From assembly GCF_003597675.1 (NCBI RefSeq), contig NZ_CP030828.1, positions 124,001 through 188,000 of the forward strand: DNA of 64,000 bases. Direction: 5' to 3'. The notes beneath the pieces were generated by a model. The model was given only the letters and a program-made list of their open reading frames with translations. It was not told the origin of the DNA and did not search any database. The DNA is from Neorhizobium sp. NCHU2750. Lineage in GTDB: Bacteria > Pseudomonadota > Alphaproteobacteria > Rhizobiales > Rhizobiaceae. Both the position numbers and the translations under genes were made by a program. Below, in pieces: positions 7,214 to 16,037 of this stretch (the stretch's first letter is position 1; every line of letters begins with the position of its first letter).

Positions 7214-9262
7214 ATGAGCAAGAATGCCTTCAGGCCGGATTTCTTGGATCTGGTCTTCTCGCTCAAAACATTTGCCGCCGCGATATTGGCATTATTTATC
7301 GCTTTCTGTTTCGATCTGCAGACGCCTGCTTGGGCACTGACAACGGTCTACATTGTCGCCAACCCTCTTTCAGGCGCCAGCACATCAAAAGCCGTTTACC
7401 GTTTGATCGGGACTACAGTCGGCGGCACTGCGAGCGTCGTCATAGTGCCGAACCTAGTGAACTCACCGGAACTGCTCACGCTCGCAATCGCGGTTTGGGT
7501 TGGCTTTTGCCTGGCGTTGAGCTTGCTGGACAGGTCACCAAGAAGCTACAGCTATATGTTAGCTGGCTATACGGCAGCCATGACCAGCCTTCCACTCGTA
7601 GACAGCCCCGGGGAGGTATTCACCTATACCACTTCCCGCGTCGTCGAGATCTCGATCGCCATTATCTGCGCCGCCGTTATCAACCGCGTCATATTTCCCC
7701 GCCATGCCGGCCCTGTGCTGCTGGTGCGCGTAGATAGATGGCTTGATGACGTATCGCTGCTCATCGCCGACGCATTTTCGGGCAGAGCGCAGCAGGTCGG
7801 GTCGGTCGGTCTTTGGCGCAAGCTGGGCATTGATGCGGCGGATATTCGATTGTTCACCACGCATGTGGCCTACGACACATCGGAGCATCGCGCGGCAGTC
7901 GGTTGGTCGCGTAGCCTGCAGGCTCGAATGGTAACCATGCTGCCTATCATTTCGGGGATAGCCGATGTCAAAGCGGCAATGGCGCGACGCGGTGTAGAGC
8001 CTTCAGAGACGATGTTGGCCATGACTGCGCAACTATCAGCCAGCATTAGATCGAAAGAACTCGTCAACCTGCACGAAACGATGACTGCGTGCAGGCAGAC
8101 CGACGACGACTGCATGCAGGGATGGGAGAATCTTCTTTTACAGAATCTCACCGTGCGCCTCGACGAACTCGCAGAGGTCTGGGATGATTGCATTCGTTTG
8201 CGTAACCAGATCGCCCTCGGCAACACGACAGGCGCGTTGCCCCGAAGGACGAAACAACACCGCGATCTAGTTCACGTGGATCTTGGCATGGCAGTCTTTT
8301 CGGGCATTTCGGCGGCACTTGCCATTATTGTCGGATCCTTTGCCTGGATAGCCACCGGATGGAGCAGCGGTGCCGGGATGCCACTGATCGCTGGCATTCT
8401 CATGAGCTTCTTCGCCACACAGGACAATCCGACTCCCGTGGTCCGGAAATTCCTGAAATTTTCTCTCTGCGCCATGGCGCTCAGCTTCGTGTTCGTCTTC
8501 GCCATAATGCCGATGATCGCCACGTTCGAAGAACTTGCATTTGGCCTAGCCTTCCTCTTCGTGCCGCTTGGTCTTCTCATTGCAAAGCCTGCCACCTTTC
8601 TGCCCGGCATGGTGATTTCAACCAGCATTCCGTCCATGCTCACACTACAGGCCCGACCGGTACTCGATCTCGCCACATTCCTGAACACTAATCTCGCTAC
8701 GATTCTGGGGACAATACTGGCCATCTATATCGCTTCTCTGGTGAGGGCGGTTGAAACAGAATGGAGTGCGACGCGTGTCCTACGGCTGGCTTGGGCAGAT
8801 ATTTCCCACATTGCAAGGCGGCCGCGCCCTAACGCCTTCGAGCCTTTGATGCATAGAATGCTCGACAGATTCGCTGTCCTCGCTCCCAGGATGGCCGCTC
8901 TTCCACCAGAATCGCGCGTTCACGGCGCCGACATTTTGAAAGATACTCGGGTCGGCATCAACGCCATCACTCTTCAGCGCTGCAAAACAGATCTGGTGGT
9001 GCCAGTGCGAGGTGCCGTCGACGACGTCTTGGGCAGACTCGCGGAATATTACCAAACGAAACGCAGAGTGTCAGACACGCATCCAAGTTTGCCGCTACTT
9101 CACGCAATAGATGATTGCCTGAGGGCACTACGAAAGGCCGTGAGTTCCGTCGAAGTCGACAGGATTCGCGTCGCAGTCGTCAGTCTGCGCTATAGTCTGT
9201 TTCCATATGCTGACGGCTGGCACTATGGCGAGCCAATATACCTGCACCAAGCAGCGGAATAG
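7214..9262 (+). CDS. FUSC-family (AaeB-like) efflux protein
   Basis: A protein of about 682 residues with two sets of hydrophobic helices separated by hydrophilic regions, the layout of fusaric acid resistance/AaeB transporters. The first membrane block includes FAAAILALFIAFCFDLQTPA and the family hallmark WALTTVYIVANPLSGASTSK (trp-containing strand then RxxGTxxG, here RLIGTTVGG). The second begins near AVFSGISAALAIIVGSFAW. The C-terminal 150 residues are cytosolic. The start at 7214 has a weak AGAG site; an in-frame ATG at 7196 is possible but abuts the operator. No membrane-fusion partner is present. Role inferred: export of aromatic or hydrophobic acids. Confidence 0.83.
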   Translation: MSKNAFRPDFLDLVFSLKTFAAAILALFIAFCFDLQTPAWALTTVYIVANPLSGASTSKAVYRLIGTTVGGTASVVIVPNLVNSPELLTLAIAVWVGFCLALSLLDRSPRSYSYMLAGYTAAMTSLPLVDSPGEVFTYTTSRVVEISIAIICAAVINRVIFPRHAGPVLLVRVDRWLDDVSLLIADAFSGRAQQVGSVGLWRKLGIDAADIRLFTTHVAYDTSEHRAAVGWSRSLQARMVTMLPIISGIADVKAAMARRGVEPSETMLAMTAQLSASIRSKELVNLHETMTACRQTDDDCMQGWENLLLQNLTVRLDELAEVWDDCIRLRNQIALGNTTGALPRRTKQHRDLVHVDLGMAVFSGISAALAIIVGSFAWIATGWSSGAGMPLIAGILMSFFATQDNPTPVVRKFLKFSLCAMALSFVFVFAIMPMIATFEELAFGLAFLFVPLGLLIAKPATFLPGMVISTSIPSMLTLQARPVLDLATFLNTNLATILGTILAIYIASLVRAVETEWSATRVLRLAWADISHIARRPRPNAFEPLMHRMLDRFAVLAPRMAALPPESRVHGADILKDTRVGINAITLQRCKTDLVVPVRGAVDDVLGRLAEYYQTKRRVSDTHPSLPLLHAIDDCLRALRKAVSSVEVDRIRVAVVSLRYSLFPYADGWHYGEPIYLHQAAE

Positions 9263-9299
9263 AAATTTGGGCCGCTGCTGTCCGAAACGCACCGGGTTT

Positions 9300-10015
9300 G
9301 CCGGAGACCGGTTTGGTTTAAGCTTATGTGTCTGTTGCATCCAGCCTGGCGTAATACCGCTCCTCGGCCTCAGTTGGAGGCATGTTTCCGATGGGCTCCA
9401 GAAGGCGGCGGTGGTTGAACCAGTCCACCCATTCGAGAGTGGCGAACTCCACGGCTGCGAAGTTTCGCCACGCTCGCCGCCGATGGATGACCTCGGCTTT
9501 GTAAAGACCGTTGATCGTCTCTGCGAGAGTGTTGTCGTAGGAATGGCCGACACTCCCCATAGAACCATTCGACGCCCGCTTCCGCCACTCGTCCGAAATA
9601 GCGAATAGGCACATGTTGCGGGCCTCGGTCGGAATGGTGAACCAACCCACCACGATGGATGGGCAACGATTATCCAGTGCCTGGCCGACGGCATCGAACA
9701 CAAAGCACGCGTGAGCAATCCGGCAGGATCTCGGCCACAAGACAACGGTCGTTGTCGTAGACGATCGAGCTCGGCACGGCCCTGAAGAACGCGGGCGCTC
9801 GGATGTGACCACCGCCCAAGCCTCCCAAGCCGCCGCCGACGCACCCCTTCCGAGGCGGTCAATCGCACCTTCGGATAAAGTTGCGCAGTGCAAATCCTCT
9901 TGTCCCTCCCGCATTTCATGCAGAAGGAAGATAGGTGACCGGGTTTTACTCCGCCGCTGCGCCGTGATTATCGCGCCGCTACCGTGGCCCACTTTTGCAT
10001 TGCCGCTCTCAGGCG
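9300..10015 (-). mobile_element. Mosaic scar of IS3- and IS21-family elements
   Basis: This gene-free stretch is built from transposase fragments on the reverse strand. From about 9330 to 9715 it matches the C-terminal half of an IS3-family OrfB; from about 9720 to 9840 it encodes AVPSSIVYDNDRCLVAEILP, which I recognise as an IS21 IstA segment. Bases to about 10015 contain TTTTACTCCGCCGCTGCGCC and TGGCCCACTTTTGCATTGCC, which resemble terminal repeats of IS21 elements. The overlapping long reverse ORFs in this area are artefacts of this mosaic. Confidence 0.7.
9330..9715 (-). pseudogene. IS3-family OrfB transposase fragment
   Basis: The C-terminal integrase part is readable as SVGHSYDNTLAETINGLYKA, then EVIHRRRAWRNFAAVEFATL and EWVDWFNHRRLLEPIGNMPP, the classic IS3 end with the catalytic Glu in LAETINGLYK. 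The preceding catalytic Asp motif (LVHHSDRGPQ) is in a different frame, so at least one frameshift separates them. The N-terminal half and OrfA are missing. Confidence 0.82.
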
Positions 10016-10049
10016 GCCAAATACTGGCAAAAAATGTCCATTGAAGGAA

Positions 10050-10078
10050 AGAATTTATCCTGCCTTTCGTCAAATTCT
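10050..10078. promoter_or_regulatory. Inverted repeat upstream of ABC operon
   Basis: AGAATTT at 10050-10056 and AAATTCT at 10072-10078 form perfect seven-base arms with a 15-base spacer, 30 bases before the start of the binding-protein gene at 10108. It could be an operator for the operon; which regulator would bind is unknown. Confidence 0.3.
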
Positions 10079-10107
10079 CCGGCAGTGCAACAAGGGGAAA
10101 TAACGAC

Positions 10108-10932
10108 ATGAAGAGAATAATCGCCTTCGCTGTAGGCCTGTTGACGGCTTCGACTTCCGTAAACGCTGCTGAATGCAGCAATGCAGCACTCAAACGGATT
10201 AGCGAAAAAGGGGAGATTTCGGTCGGCGTTAAGGCTGACTACAAGCCATTCGGCTTCCGCGATACCAACGGTGATGTTGTCGGGCTCGAGATCGATCTAG
10301 CCAAGGAAGTGGCGTCATCTCTTGGCGTAAAGCTGCGTCTTGTTCCAGTCGTTGCTTCCAATCGAATGCAGTTCGTCGAACAGGGCCAGACCGATCTGAT
10401 GATCGCGACGATGACTGACACCAAGGAGCGTCGTAACATTGTTGGTATCCCTGGGCCAAACTACTACGCATCCGGAACCAACATTCTGGCGCCGAAGGCG
10501 CTTGCCTTCAAAGATTGGAAGGATCTCAATGGAAAGCCGGTTTGCGGCATCCAGGGCGCATTCTACAATCAGTCTGTTTCGGACAAATACGGTGCAAAAA
10601 TCTCGGCATTTACCAATGCCGCCGAGGCAAAACAGGCGCTTCGCGACCGCAAATGCGTCGCCTTCCTGTTTGATGATTCATCGATCGCGTCCGACCTGGC
10701 ATCCGGCCAGTGGGACGATTTCGAAATGCCCTTGAAGTCCGAAGATCAGACACCTTGGGGCATTGCCGTTGCCAAGGAAGAAGAAAGCTGCGCTTTCGGC
10801 AATCTGATCTCCGGCCTTGAATACAACTGGCACCGGAATGGCTTGCTTTTGGATCTCCAGAAGAAGTGGGGGATCAAGTCCACAGGCTATCTTGAGGCCA
10901 TGCACGAAAAGCTGGCTGACCCGATCAAGTAA
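10108..10932 (+). CDS. Amino acid ABC transporter binding protein
   Basis: A 274-residue periplasmic SBP_bac_3 protein. A signal peptide covers MKRIIAFAVGLLTASTSVNA with cleavage expected just after this Ala. The mature protein has ISVGVKADYKPFGFRDTNG and VVGLEIDLAKEVASSLGVKL, standard lobe I motifs, and DLMIATMTDTKERR at the ligand Arg position. Two Cys pairs (in AAECS, KPVC, RDRKC and EESC) suggest a disulphide-stabilised fold. The ribosome site is AAGGGGAAATAACG. It is first in a four-gene transporter operon; the spacing to the permease is nine bases. Ligand not deducible; the linked sarcosine genes make glycine betaine derivatives or an amino acid plausible. Confidence 0.9.
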   Translation: MKRIIAFAVGLLTASTSVNAAECSNAALKRISEKGEISVGVKADYKPFGFRDTNGDVVGLEIDLAKEVASSLGVKLRLVPVVASNRMQFVEQGQTDLMIATMTDTKERRNIVGIPGPNYYASGTNILAPKALAFKDWKDLNGKPVCGIQGAFYNQSVSDKYGAKISAFTNAAEAKQALRDRKCVAFLFDDSSIASDLASGQWDDFEMPLKSEDQTPWGIAVAKEEESCAFGNLISGLEYNWHRNGLLLDLQKKWGIKSTGYLEAMHEKLADPIK

Positions 10933-10941
10933 GGTCGTCGA

Positions 10942-11694
10942 ATGAACGCCTTTTCCGAATATTTCCGCGGGCTTGCGGAGCGAGCCCCCCGCTGGGATTT
11001 CATTTGGTTGTACGACGGAAGCGCCACAGACCGGATCTTGTCCGGTCTGTGGGTTACCATCCAGCTTAGTGTGATTTGCGTTGTCGCATCTCTGGTTATC
11101 GGCTTCGCCGGTTCGATGCTGCAGATGTCGAGACACAAAATCGTGAGATTGTGCGTCAGCGGCTATCTCCAGATTTTTAGGAACACGCCGCCGCTGGTGC
11201 AGTTGTTGTTCTTCTATTTTGCTCTGGGTCAATTCACTCCAAGTTACAGCCCGGACGGGTGGACGCAAATTCCGATTATCTCGAATGTCGGCTGGGCAGC
11301 GATCGCTCTTTCGCTTTTCGGGGCTGCCTTCAACGTGGAGATATTTCGCTCCGGCTTGGAAGCTGTTCCGCACTCGACTGTCGAGGCGGCCGATGCGCTG
11401 GGCATGAGCCGCTGGCTTATCTTTTCCGAAATCCAGTTCCCTTTGGCGCTTCGCGTATGCCTTCCTGCGCTCAGCAGCAACTTGATAAATTTGGTCAAGA
11501 CCACATCGCAGGCGTTCGCGATCGCTGTGCCGGAATTGCTCTACCAGTCTGCTTCGCTTTGGAATGATCATCCTGCAGCGCAAAACCCGACGATGCTGCT
11601 TCTTTTGATCGTCTATGTCGGATTGGTCGGCATTCTGTCACTCGGCCTCAAATTTATGGAACGACGAATGAAGGTGCCCGGCTATGGCGTCTGA
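10942..11694 (+). CDS. Amino acid ABC transporter permease
   Basis: A 250-residue inner-membrane permease. Hydrophobic segments include LWVTIQLSVICVVASLVIGF and LVQLLFFYFALGQF, and the EAA loop reads STVEAADALGMSRWLIFSEI with QFPLAL. N-terminal 30 residues (FRGLAERAPRWDFIWLYDG) precede the first helix. It is downstream of the binding protein by nine bases, and its stop overlaps the start of the next permease (ATGGCGTCTGA), indicating coupled translation. Confidence 0.9.
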   Translation: MNAFSEYFRGLAERAPRWDFIWLYDGSATDRILSGLWVTIQLSVICVVASLVIGFAGSMLQMSRHKIVRLCVSGYLQIFRNTPPLVQLLFFYFALGQFTPSYSPDGWTQIPIISNVGWAAIALSLFGAAFNVEIFRSGLEAVPHSTVEAADALGMSRWLIFSEIQFPLALRVCLPALSSNLINLVKTTSQAFAIAVPELLYQSASLWNDHPAAQNPTMLLLLIVYVGLVGILSLGLKFMERRMKVPGYGV

Positions 11695-12571
11695 AATCTA
11701 TAGCGAGACACAGTGTAGCTCGCCCAAAAAGGCCGGTATGGCCGTTCTGCTTCCGGTTCGTCCTGCGGCTCAGATGGATACCATGATGCTGACATCATGG
11801 CTTGCAAACATCAAATGGTGGCAGATCGCATTGCTTGTTCTTGTCTGGCCCCTGCATGCCTTCGCGCAAGGGACGATCTCCGCAGAAGATGCCATTTCCG
11901 TTCTCTACCGATGGGCGCCATTTCTCGTTCTGCACGGCTTTCTATTCAATGTGCTGATTTCCGTGCTGTCGATGGCGCTCGGTACCGGCTTGGGGGTGTT
12001 GGCCGGACTGACGTTGATCTCGCAGGCTTTTCCGATCCGTTTCGTCGGCGGTCTGGTGACCTCATTTTTCCGTAATGCTCCGTGGCTTGTTCTGTTGTTC
12101 GTCGTGCTTCTGGCGTTCCCGTTCGAGTTCAATATTCTCGGCTTGCAAATACCTTTCCCAGGCTGGATCAAGGCGGTTATCGGCCTGTCGCTACCGGTCG
12201 CTGCCAACATAGCCATCATCGTTCGCGGAGCGATACAGTCCGTGCCTTCAGCGCAGTGGGAAGCCGCCGAAGCACTGAGTTTCAGCCGCACGCAGACACT
12301 TTGGCAGATCATCATACCCCAGTGCATCAAGCGGATGATCCCGCCGTGGATGAACTGGTATGCAATCCTCACCATGGCAACGCCGCTCTGCTCGATCCTT
12401 GGTACGGAGGAGATGGTGACGTTGACGCGTCAGGCGATGGAAGCGGAAGGCAACAGGCCGGAATTCCTCATGCCATTCTATGGCTTCGTGCTCGTTCTCT
12501 TCTTTCTGTATTGCTACCCGATTGCAAAACTCACGGTGCGTCTCGAACGCCGGTTTGCCATAAAGCTCTAG
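11684..12571 (+). CDS. Amino acid ABC transporter permease (N-terminally extended)
   Basis: The second permease, 295 residues. The first about 45 residues form a hydrophilic extension, followed by an extra hydrophobic segment ending [20 protein letters not shown], and then the normal permease core with [20 protein letters not shown] and the EAA loop [20 protein letters not shown]. This makes it longer than the 220-250 residues usual in the family. It overlaps the previous gene by 11 bases and is followed after eight bases by the ATPase. Start at 11684 is favoured because of the overlap, but later Met codons at about residues 19, 31 and 34-35 are possible. Confidence 0.86.
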   Translation: MASEIYSETQCSSPKKAGMAVLLPVRPAAQMDTMMLTSWLANIKWWQIALLVLVWPLHAFAQGTISAEDAISVLYRWAPFLVLHGFLFNVLISVLSMALGTGLGVLAGLTLISQAFPIRFVGGLVTSFFRNAPWLVLLFVVLLAFPFEFNILGLQIPFPGWIKAVIGLSLPVAANIAIIVRGAIQSVPSAQWEAAEALSFSRTQTLWQIIIPQCIKRMIPPWMNWYAILTMATPLCSILGTEEMVTLTRQAMEAEGNRPEFLMPFYGFVLVLFFLYCYPIAKLTVRLERRFAIKL

Positions 12572-12579
12572 GTGAAAAT

Positions 12580-13323
12580 ATGTGGTCTCCCAATCAGCCC
12601 ATCATCGCTATGAAAAACGTAGTGAAGTCCTATGGTGACTTCGCAGTTATCAAAGGGATCAGCATGGACATCATGAAGGGCGAGGTGGTCTGCATCATCG
12701 GCCCTTCCGGTTCTGGAAAGTCGACCCTCATACGGTGCATCAACGCCCTCAATGACATTCAGGAGGGATCGATCACGGTCGAGGGACAGGAAGTTCATGA
12801 CGCCAAGCTCGACAAGCGGCTCTTGCGCCGGAAAATCGGTATGGTCTTCCAGCAATATAATCTCTTTCCTCACAAGACCGCACTTGAAAACATCATGATG
12901 GCTCCCGTAAAGGTGCTCAAGGAACCACGTGCCGAAGTTGAGGCCCGTGCGAGGGCTTTGCTGAAAAAAGTCCGCCTGGAAGGCAAGGAAGACAGCTATC
13001 CGGGCGAGCTATCCGGGGGGCAGCAGCAGCGCGTCGCAATCGCACGTTCAATGGCGATGCGCCCCGATATCATGCTTTTCGATGAAGTCACGGCCGCACT
13101 TGATCCCGAGACGGTAAAGGAGGTCCTCGTGACGATCAAGGAACTCGCAGCAGATGGCATGACATGCATCCTCGTCACCCACGAAATGGGCTTTGCCAAA
13201 GAAGTAGCCGACAAGGTCTACTTCACGGATAAGGGACTTATCGTTGAAGCGGGACATCCGAATGAGATTTTCACAAATCCCAAGGACCCACGCACCCGGG
13301 CTTTTCTCAGCCAAGTCCTCTAG
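12580..13323 (+). CDS. Amino acid ABC transporter ATPase
   Basis: A 247-residue ATPase of the GlnQ/HisP family. It has Walker [11 protein letters not shown]-loop [17 protein letters not shown], signature LSGGQQQR, Walker [15 protein letters not shown] and the H-loop VTHEMGF. The Walker B region reads DEVTAALDP rather than the common DEPTSALDP, a mild deviation; the catalytic Glu is kept. The reading frame continues upstream to 12082 but overlaps the permease, so the ATG at 12580 (MWSPNQPII) is chosen. It ends the transporter operon and converges with the GlxA-type regulator with a 17-base overlap. Confidence 0.92.
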   Translation: MWSPNQPIIAMKNVVKSYGDFAVIKGISMDIMKGEVVCIIGPSGSGKSTLIRCINALNDIQEGSITVEGQEVHDAKLDKRLLRRKIGMVFQQYNLFPHKTALENIMMAPVKVLKEPRAEVEARARALLKKVRLEGKEDSYPGELSGGQQQRVAIARSMAMRPDIMLFDEVTAALDPETVKEVLVTIKELAADGMTCILVTHEMGFAKEVADKVYFTDKGLIVEAGHPNEIFTNPKDPRTRAFLSQVL

Positions 13324-14305
13324 CGGCTAACCGCATTGCCTTGGGTGTCGTCTCAAAACGCGCCTGAAAGGCTTTGGTGAAGTGGCTGGCATTGGAAAAA
13401 CCCGTCGCCAGCGCCACTTCCGATATGGGAAGAGTGGTCTGCATGAGAAGTTGTGCCGCGCGGTCGAGGCTGATCTGACGGTAAAATTCCATCACGCTCA
13501 TGTTGAGCGTTTCCACGAAAATGCGGTTCAGTTGCCGGCTGCTGATATAAGCTCGGCTGGCTATTTGATTCAAGGTGAAGCGGTCGGCCAGATTGCTATG
13601 CATCAGTTCGACTGCTGCAAGCGCTGCTGGGTGACGGATATTGTATTTCTGCTCAAGGCCTGCCTTTTGAGGGGCTTCTGAAAGTCGGGTCTCAGTGTGC
13701 ATGAACCAATCGCTGACCTGTTGTGCCAGAACCCGGCCGTGATTGATGGAGACCAGATGCATCAGCAGGTCGAGCGTGCCGGTGCCACCTGCCGACGTGT
13801 AGCGATCGCGATCGATAACATACAGTGACTTTTCCAAGTTGAAGTCCTGCGACATCTCCTTCAGCGAATCAAAATGCTCCCAGTGAATGGTGAAACGACG
13901 GTGGCGCATCAGACCGTACCGGGCGAGGATCGCCGGCCCTCCTGAAACGCCGCCCAGCGGCACGTTGTGTCGTGCAAGCCGCATCAGATATCGGCCCAAG
14001 CCGGCATTTTCGTAAGGTATTGGATTACCGCCCGCCACCAGAAACACAAGATCGAAATCGATCGGCGCGTTTTTCAGGGCGATTGCATCGACGCCAATCC
14101 CGACTGACGAAAGCACTCGATCTCCTTCCGCTGCAATGTATGTCAGGTCGTATAACTTCGTCTTTGACAATGTATTGGCTGCGCGGAGCGGCTCAATGGT
14201 CGCCGCAAGCGATATCAGCGCGTAGCCTTCCACTAGGATGATCCCGATCTTGCGAACACCATGCTCCGCGAACAGGCTGCTTTGGTGGTAAATCGGCGTG
14301 CTCAC
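13307..14305 (-). CDS. GlxA/SouR-type AraC-family regulator with DJ-1/PfpI domain
   Basis: About 332 residues. The first half is a glutamine-amidotransferase-like (DJ-1/PfpI) domain: [34 protein letters not shown] and a [11 protein letters not shown] elbow with Ser where catalytic relatives have Cys, so the domain is expected to bind ligand and not catalyse. The C-terminal 100 residues are a double helix-turn-helix AraC domain ([40 protein letters not shown]). The start is a GTG at 14305 or 14308 behind GGGAG. GbdR and SouR, which control glycine betaine and sarcosine catabolism in Pseudomonas, have this architecture, and soxBDAG lies 2.7 kb away; a sarcosine- or betaine-sensing role is an inference. 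Confidence 0.87.
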   Translation of the reverse strand: MSTPIYHQSSLFAEHGVRKIGIILVEGYALISLAATIEPLRAANTLSKTKLYDLTYIAAEGDRVLSSVGIGVDAIALKNAPIDFDLVFLVAGGNPIPYENAGLGRYLMRLARHNVPLGGVSGGPAILARYGLMRHRRFTIHWEHFDSLKEMSQDFNLEKSLYVIDRDRYTSAGGTGTLDLLMHLVSINHGRVLAQQVSDWFMHTETRLSEAPQKAGLEQKYNIRHPAALAAVELMHSNLADRFTLNQIASRAYISSRQLNRIFVETLNMSVMEFYRQISLDRAAQLLMQTTLPISEVALATGFSNASHFTKAFQARFETTPKAMRLAARGLG

Positions 14306-14425
14306 CACTGGATGCTCCCGATGGAGACAAGGTACGAGGGATCTGCGATCCGCAAGTTGGCGCTTGACAACAGTGCGGTATCCAATTTGTATACGGAGTA
14401 GTCTGTAATATCGGGATTTGATCGC

Positions 14426-15184
14426 ATGTTTGACTTCAGCGGCAAGATAGTGGTGGTAACTGGCGGTGCTGGTGGCATCGGTGAATCGACGGCATATGCT
14501 TTTGCGCGTTCGGGTGCAAAGGTCATCATCATGGACCGCTCCCAAGAAGTTTTAGACAAGGCGATGGCACGCCTTTCCGAGGTGGGGGATGTCAGCAGCA
14601 TTGCAGTTGATGTTGCCGATCGCGAAGCGGTCGAGGCCGCGTTCGACAATGTTGCTGCCCTCGGTGGGACCGATGTGCTCGTCACGAGTGCCGCGATTGT
14701 CAAAACAGGCTTGATCCTCGATTTTGACCCACAGGATTGGGAACGCATACTATCGGTCAATCTCACGGGAACATTCAACTGCTGCCAGTTCGCCGGCAGG
14801 CAGATGGTAGAGAAAGGTGTGGGCCGCATCATAACTGTGAGTTCGGTGAACGGCCAGATCGCCAACACCGGGCGAGGTGCTTACTCCTGCAGCAAGGGTG
14901 GGGTAGATATGTTGACAAGATTGCTGGCGGCAGAACTTGGTGACAAGGGCGTTACCGCCAACGCCGTGGCACCGACGCCCGTGGATACGCCGATGATCCT
15001 CCAAGTACATGGTCCCAAGGATCGTGCCATATGGGACGCGCAGATTCCCGCAAAGCGCTATGCCAAGCCAGAGGAAGTTGCGGCGGCGATCCAGTTCCTG
15101 GCCTCGCCGGAAGCCGCCTATATTAACGGTCATATTCTCAATATCGACGGTGGCTTCATGGCTTCCGGCGTGTTGATCCGTTAA
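14426..15184 (+). CDS. Short-chain dehydrogenase/reductase
   Basis: A 252-residue classical SDR. The cofactor motif is VTGGAGGIGE at 11-20, and the catalytic set is intact: Ser140, Tyr153 and Lys157 (TVSSVNG ... AYSCSKGG). An Asp at 37 (IIMDRS) after the second strand favours NAD(H). It has the C-terminal VAAAIQFLASPEAAYINGHI and NIDGG seen in FabG-like alcohol/polyol dehydrogenases. The gene diverges from the GlxA-like regulator and is followed by a strong terminator and a GntR gene. Substrate unknown. Confidence 0.88.
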   Translation: MFDFSGKIVVVTGGAGGIGESTAYAFARSGAKVIIMDRSQEVLDKAMARLSEVGDVSSIAVDVADREAVEAAFDNVAALGGTDVLVTSAAIVKTGLILDFDPQDWERILSVNLTGTFNCCQFAGRQMVEKGVGRIITVSSVNGQIANTGRGAYSCSKGGVDMLTRLLAAELGDKGVTANAVAPTPVDTPMILQVHGPKDRAIWDAQIPAKRYAKPEEVAAAIQFLASPEAAYINGHILNIDGGFMASGVLIR

Positions 15185-15210
15185 GCGTCTCATAGCAAGA
15201 ATTGCCGAAT

Positions 15211-15240
15211 AACGGCCGGGGCCAGTCCTCTCCGGCCGTT
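15211..15240 (+). terminator. Rho-independent-like terminator after the SDR gene
   Basis: AACGGCCGG at 15211-15219 pairs perfectly with CCGGCCGTT at 15232-15240 around a 12-base loop, followed by TGCTTGCTTT. It lies 27 bases after the SDR stop and before the GntR promoter region. Confidence 0.7.
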
Positions 15241-15246
15241 TGCTTG

Positions 15247-15298
15247 CTTTGTAATTTTCTTTGTAATACCACTTTTACGATAAGGTATTGCTTTGTAA
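15247..15298. promoter_or_regulatory. Three direct repeats before the GntR gene
   Basis: CTTTGTAA occurs at 15247-15254, 15259-15266 and 15291-15298, the first two with starts 12 bases apart and the third 32 bases further. Between the second and third lies an inverted repeat AATACC/GGTATT (15265-15270, 15284-15289). The cluster ends 22 bases before the GntR start at 15321 and is a likely autoregulatory or promoter element. Confidence 0.5.
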
Positions 15299-15320
15299 GT
15301 CTAAAATTGAAGGCGGGAAG

Positions 15321-16037
15321 ATGAGCGAGAGAGATGCGTGGAAAGTCGCACGGGAGCTGCGGGAATCCATTTTGCGGCTGGAGCTGCGTCCCGGACGCAG
15401 TCTTGACGAGGCCGCGCTCGCAGAATCGTTGTCTGTTTCTCGAACGCCGGTCCGAGAGGCGATCATCCAGCTCATCGCCGACGGGCTTGTCGTGCGTGAG
15501 GGCCGTTCGGCAAAAGTCGCACCGCTTGATTTTGATGATCTGCCTAAGCTCTATGACGCTCTTCTCGTCGCAAGCAGGATCGTGCATCGCCTGGCAGCAC
15601 AAAACCGAACCGATGATGATCTCAAGAAAATTTCAAAGCAGATGGATCTCTTCAAGCAGGAGGTAGCGCTCGGCGAGGGCGTGGGGCGGTCAGAAAGCAA
15701 TTTCGCGTTTCACATGGCCATTGCGAATGCGGCGGACAATCGTCATTTCGCTGCCTTTTATGAACAGGCGCTGATCGGTTCGATCCGTATCGCGCGGGCG
15801 TGTTTCGCCGGTAACACTGGCGACGATGAAAACGATATCCGCAAACATCTCGAAGAGACCGTACGCCAGCACGACCTTATTTTCGATGCCATTGTTTCGC
15901 GAGATGTGGAGAAAGCGGACGAATACGCAACCCTGCATCACACCCTTACGAAACAGCGCATAAAGCGTATCCTCTTCGCAAGCTCGCCGGTGCTCGGTGA
16001 CGATCTAAAGCTCGCCAGCGAATGGAACCTGCCCTGA
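15321..16037 (+). CDS. GntR-family (FCD-type) regulator
   Basis: A 238-residue regulator with an N-terminal winged helix-turn-helix (ESILRLELRPGRSLDEAALA, then SLSVSRTPVREAIIQLIADG) and an all-helical C-terminal FCD effector domain containing the metal-binding type His residues (FHMAIANAADNRHF; RQHDLIFDAI). The ATG at 15321 sits behind GGCGGGAAG; the frame opens further up at 15288 without a ribosome site. It is tail-to-tail with a LysR gene, overlapping it by 33 bases. It may control the SDR gene, the ABC transporter or itself. Confidence 0.88.
   Translation: MSERDAWKVARELRESILRLELRPGRSLDEAALAESLSVSRTPVREAIIQLIADGLVVREGRSAKVAPLDFDDLPKLYDALLVASRIVHRLAAQNRTDDDLKKISKQMDLFKQEVALGEGVGRSESNFAFHMAIANAADNRHFAAFYEQALIGSIRIARACFAGNTGDDENDIRKHLEETVRQHDLIFDAIVSRDVEKADEYATLHHTLTKQRIKRILFASSPVLGDDLKLASEWNLP

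Noticed and set aside
9324..10193. Single long reverse ORF across the IS scar
   Set aside because: Only its first-third by coordinate (C-terminal residues) resembles IS3 transposase; the rest is out of frame with IS21 and IS3 fragments, so it is not one gene.
12082..12579. N-terminal extension of the ATPase reading frame
   Set aside because: It overlaps the permease gene fully in another frame and contains no recognisable domain; the ATPase starts at 12580.
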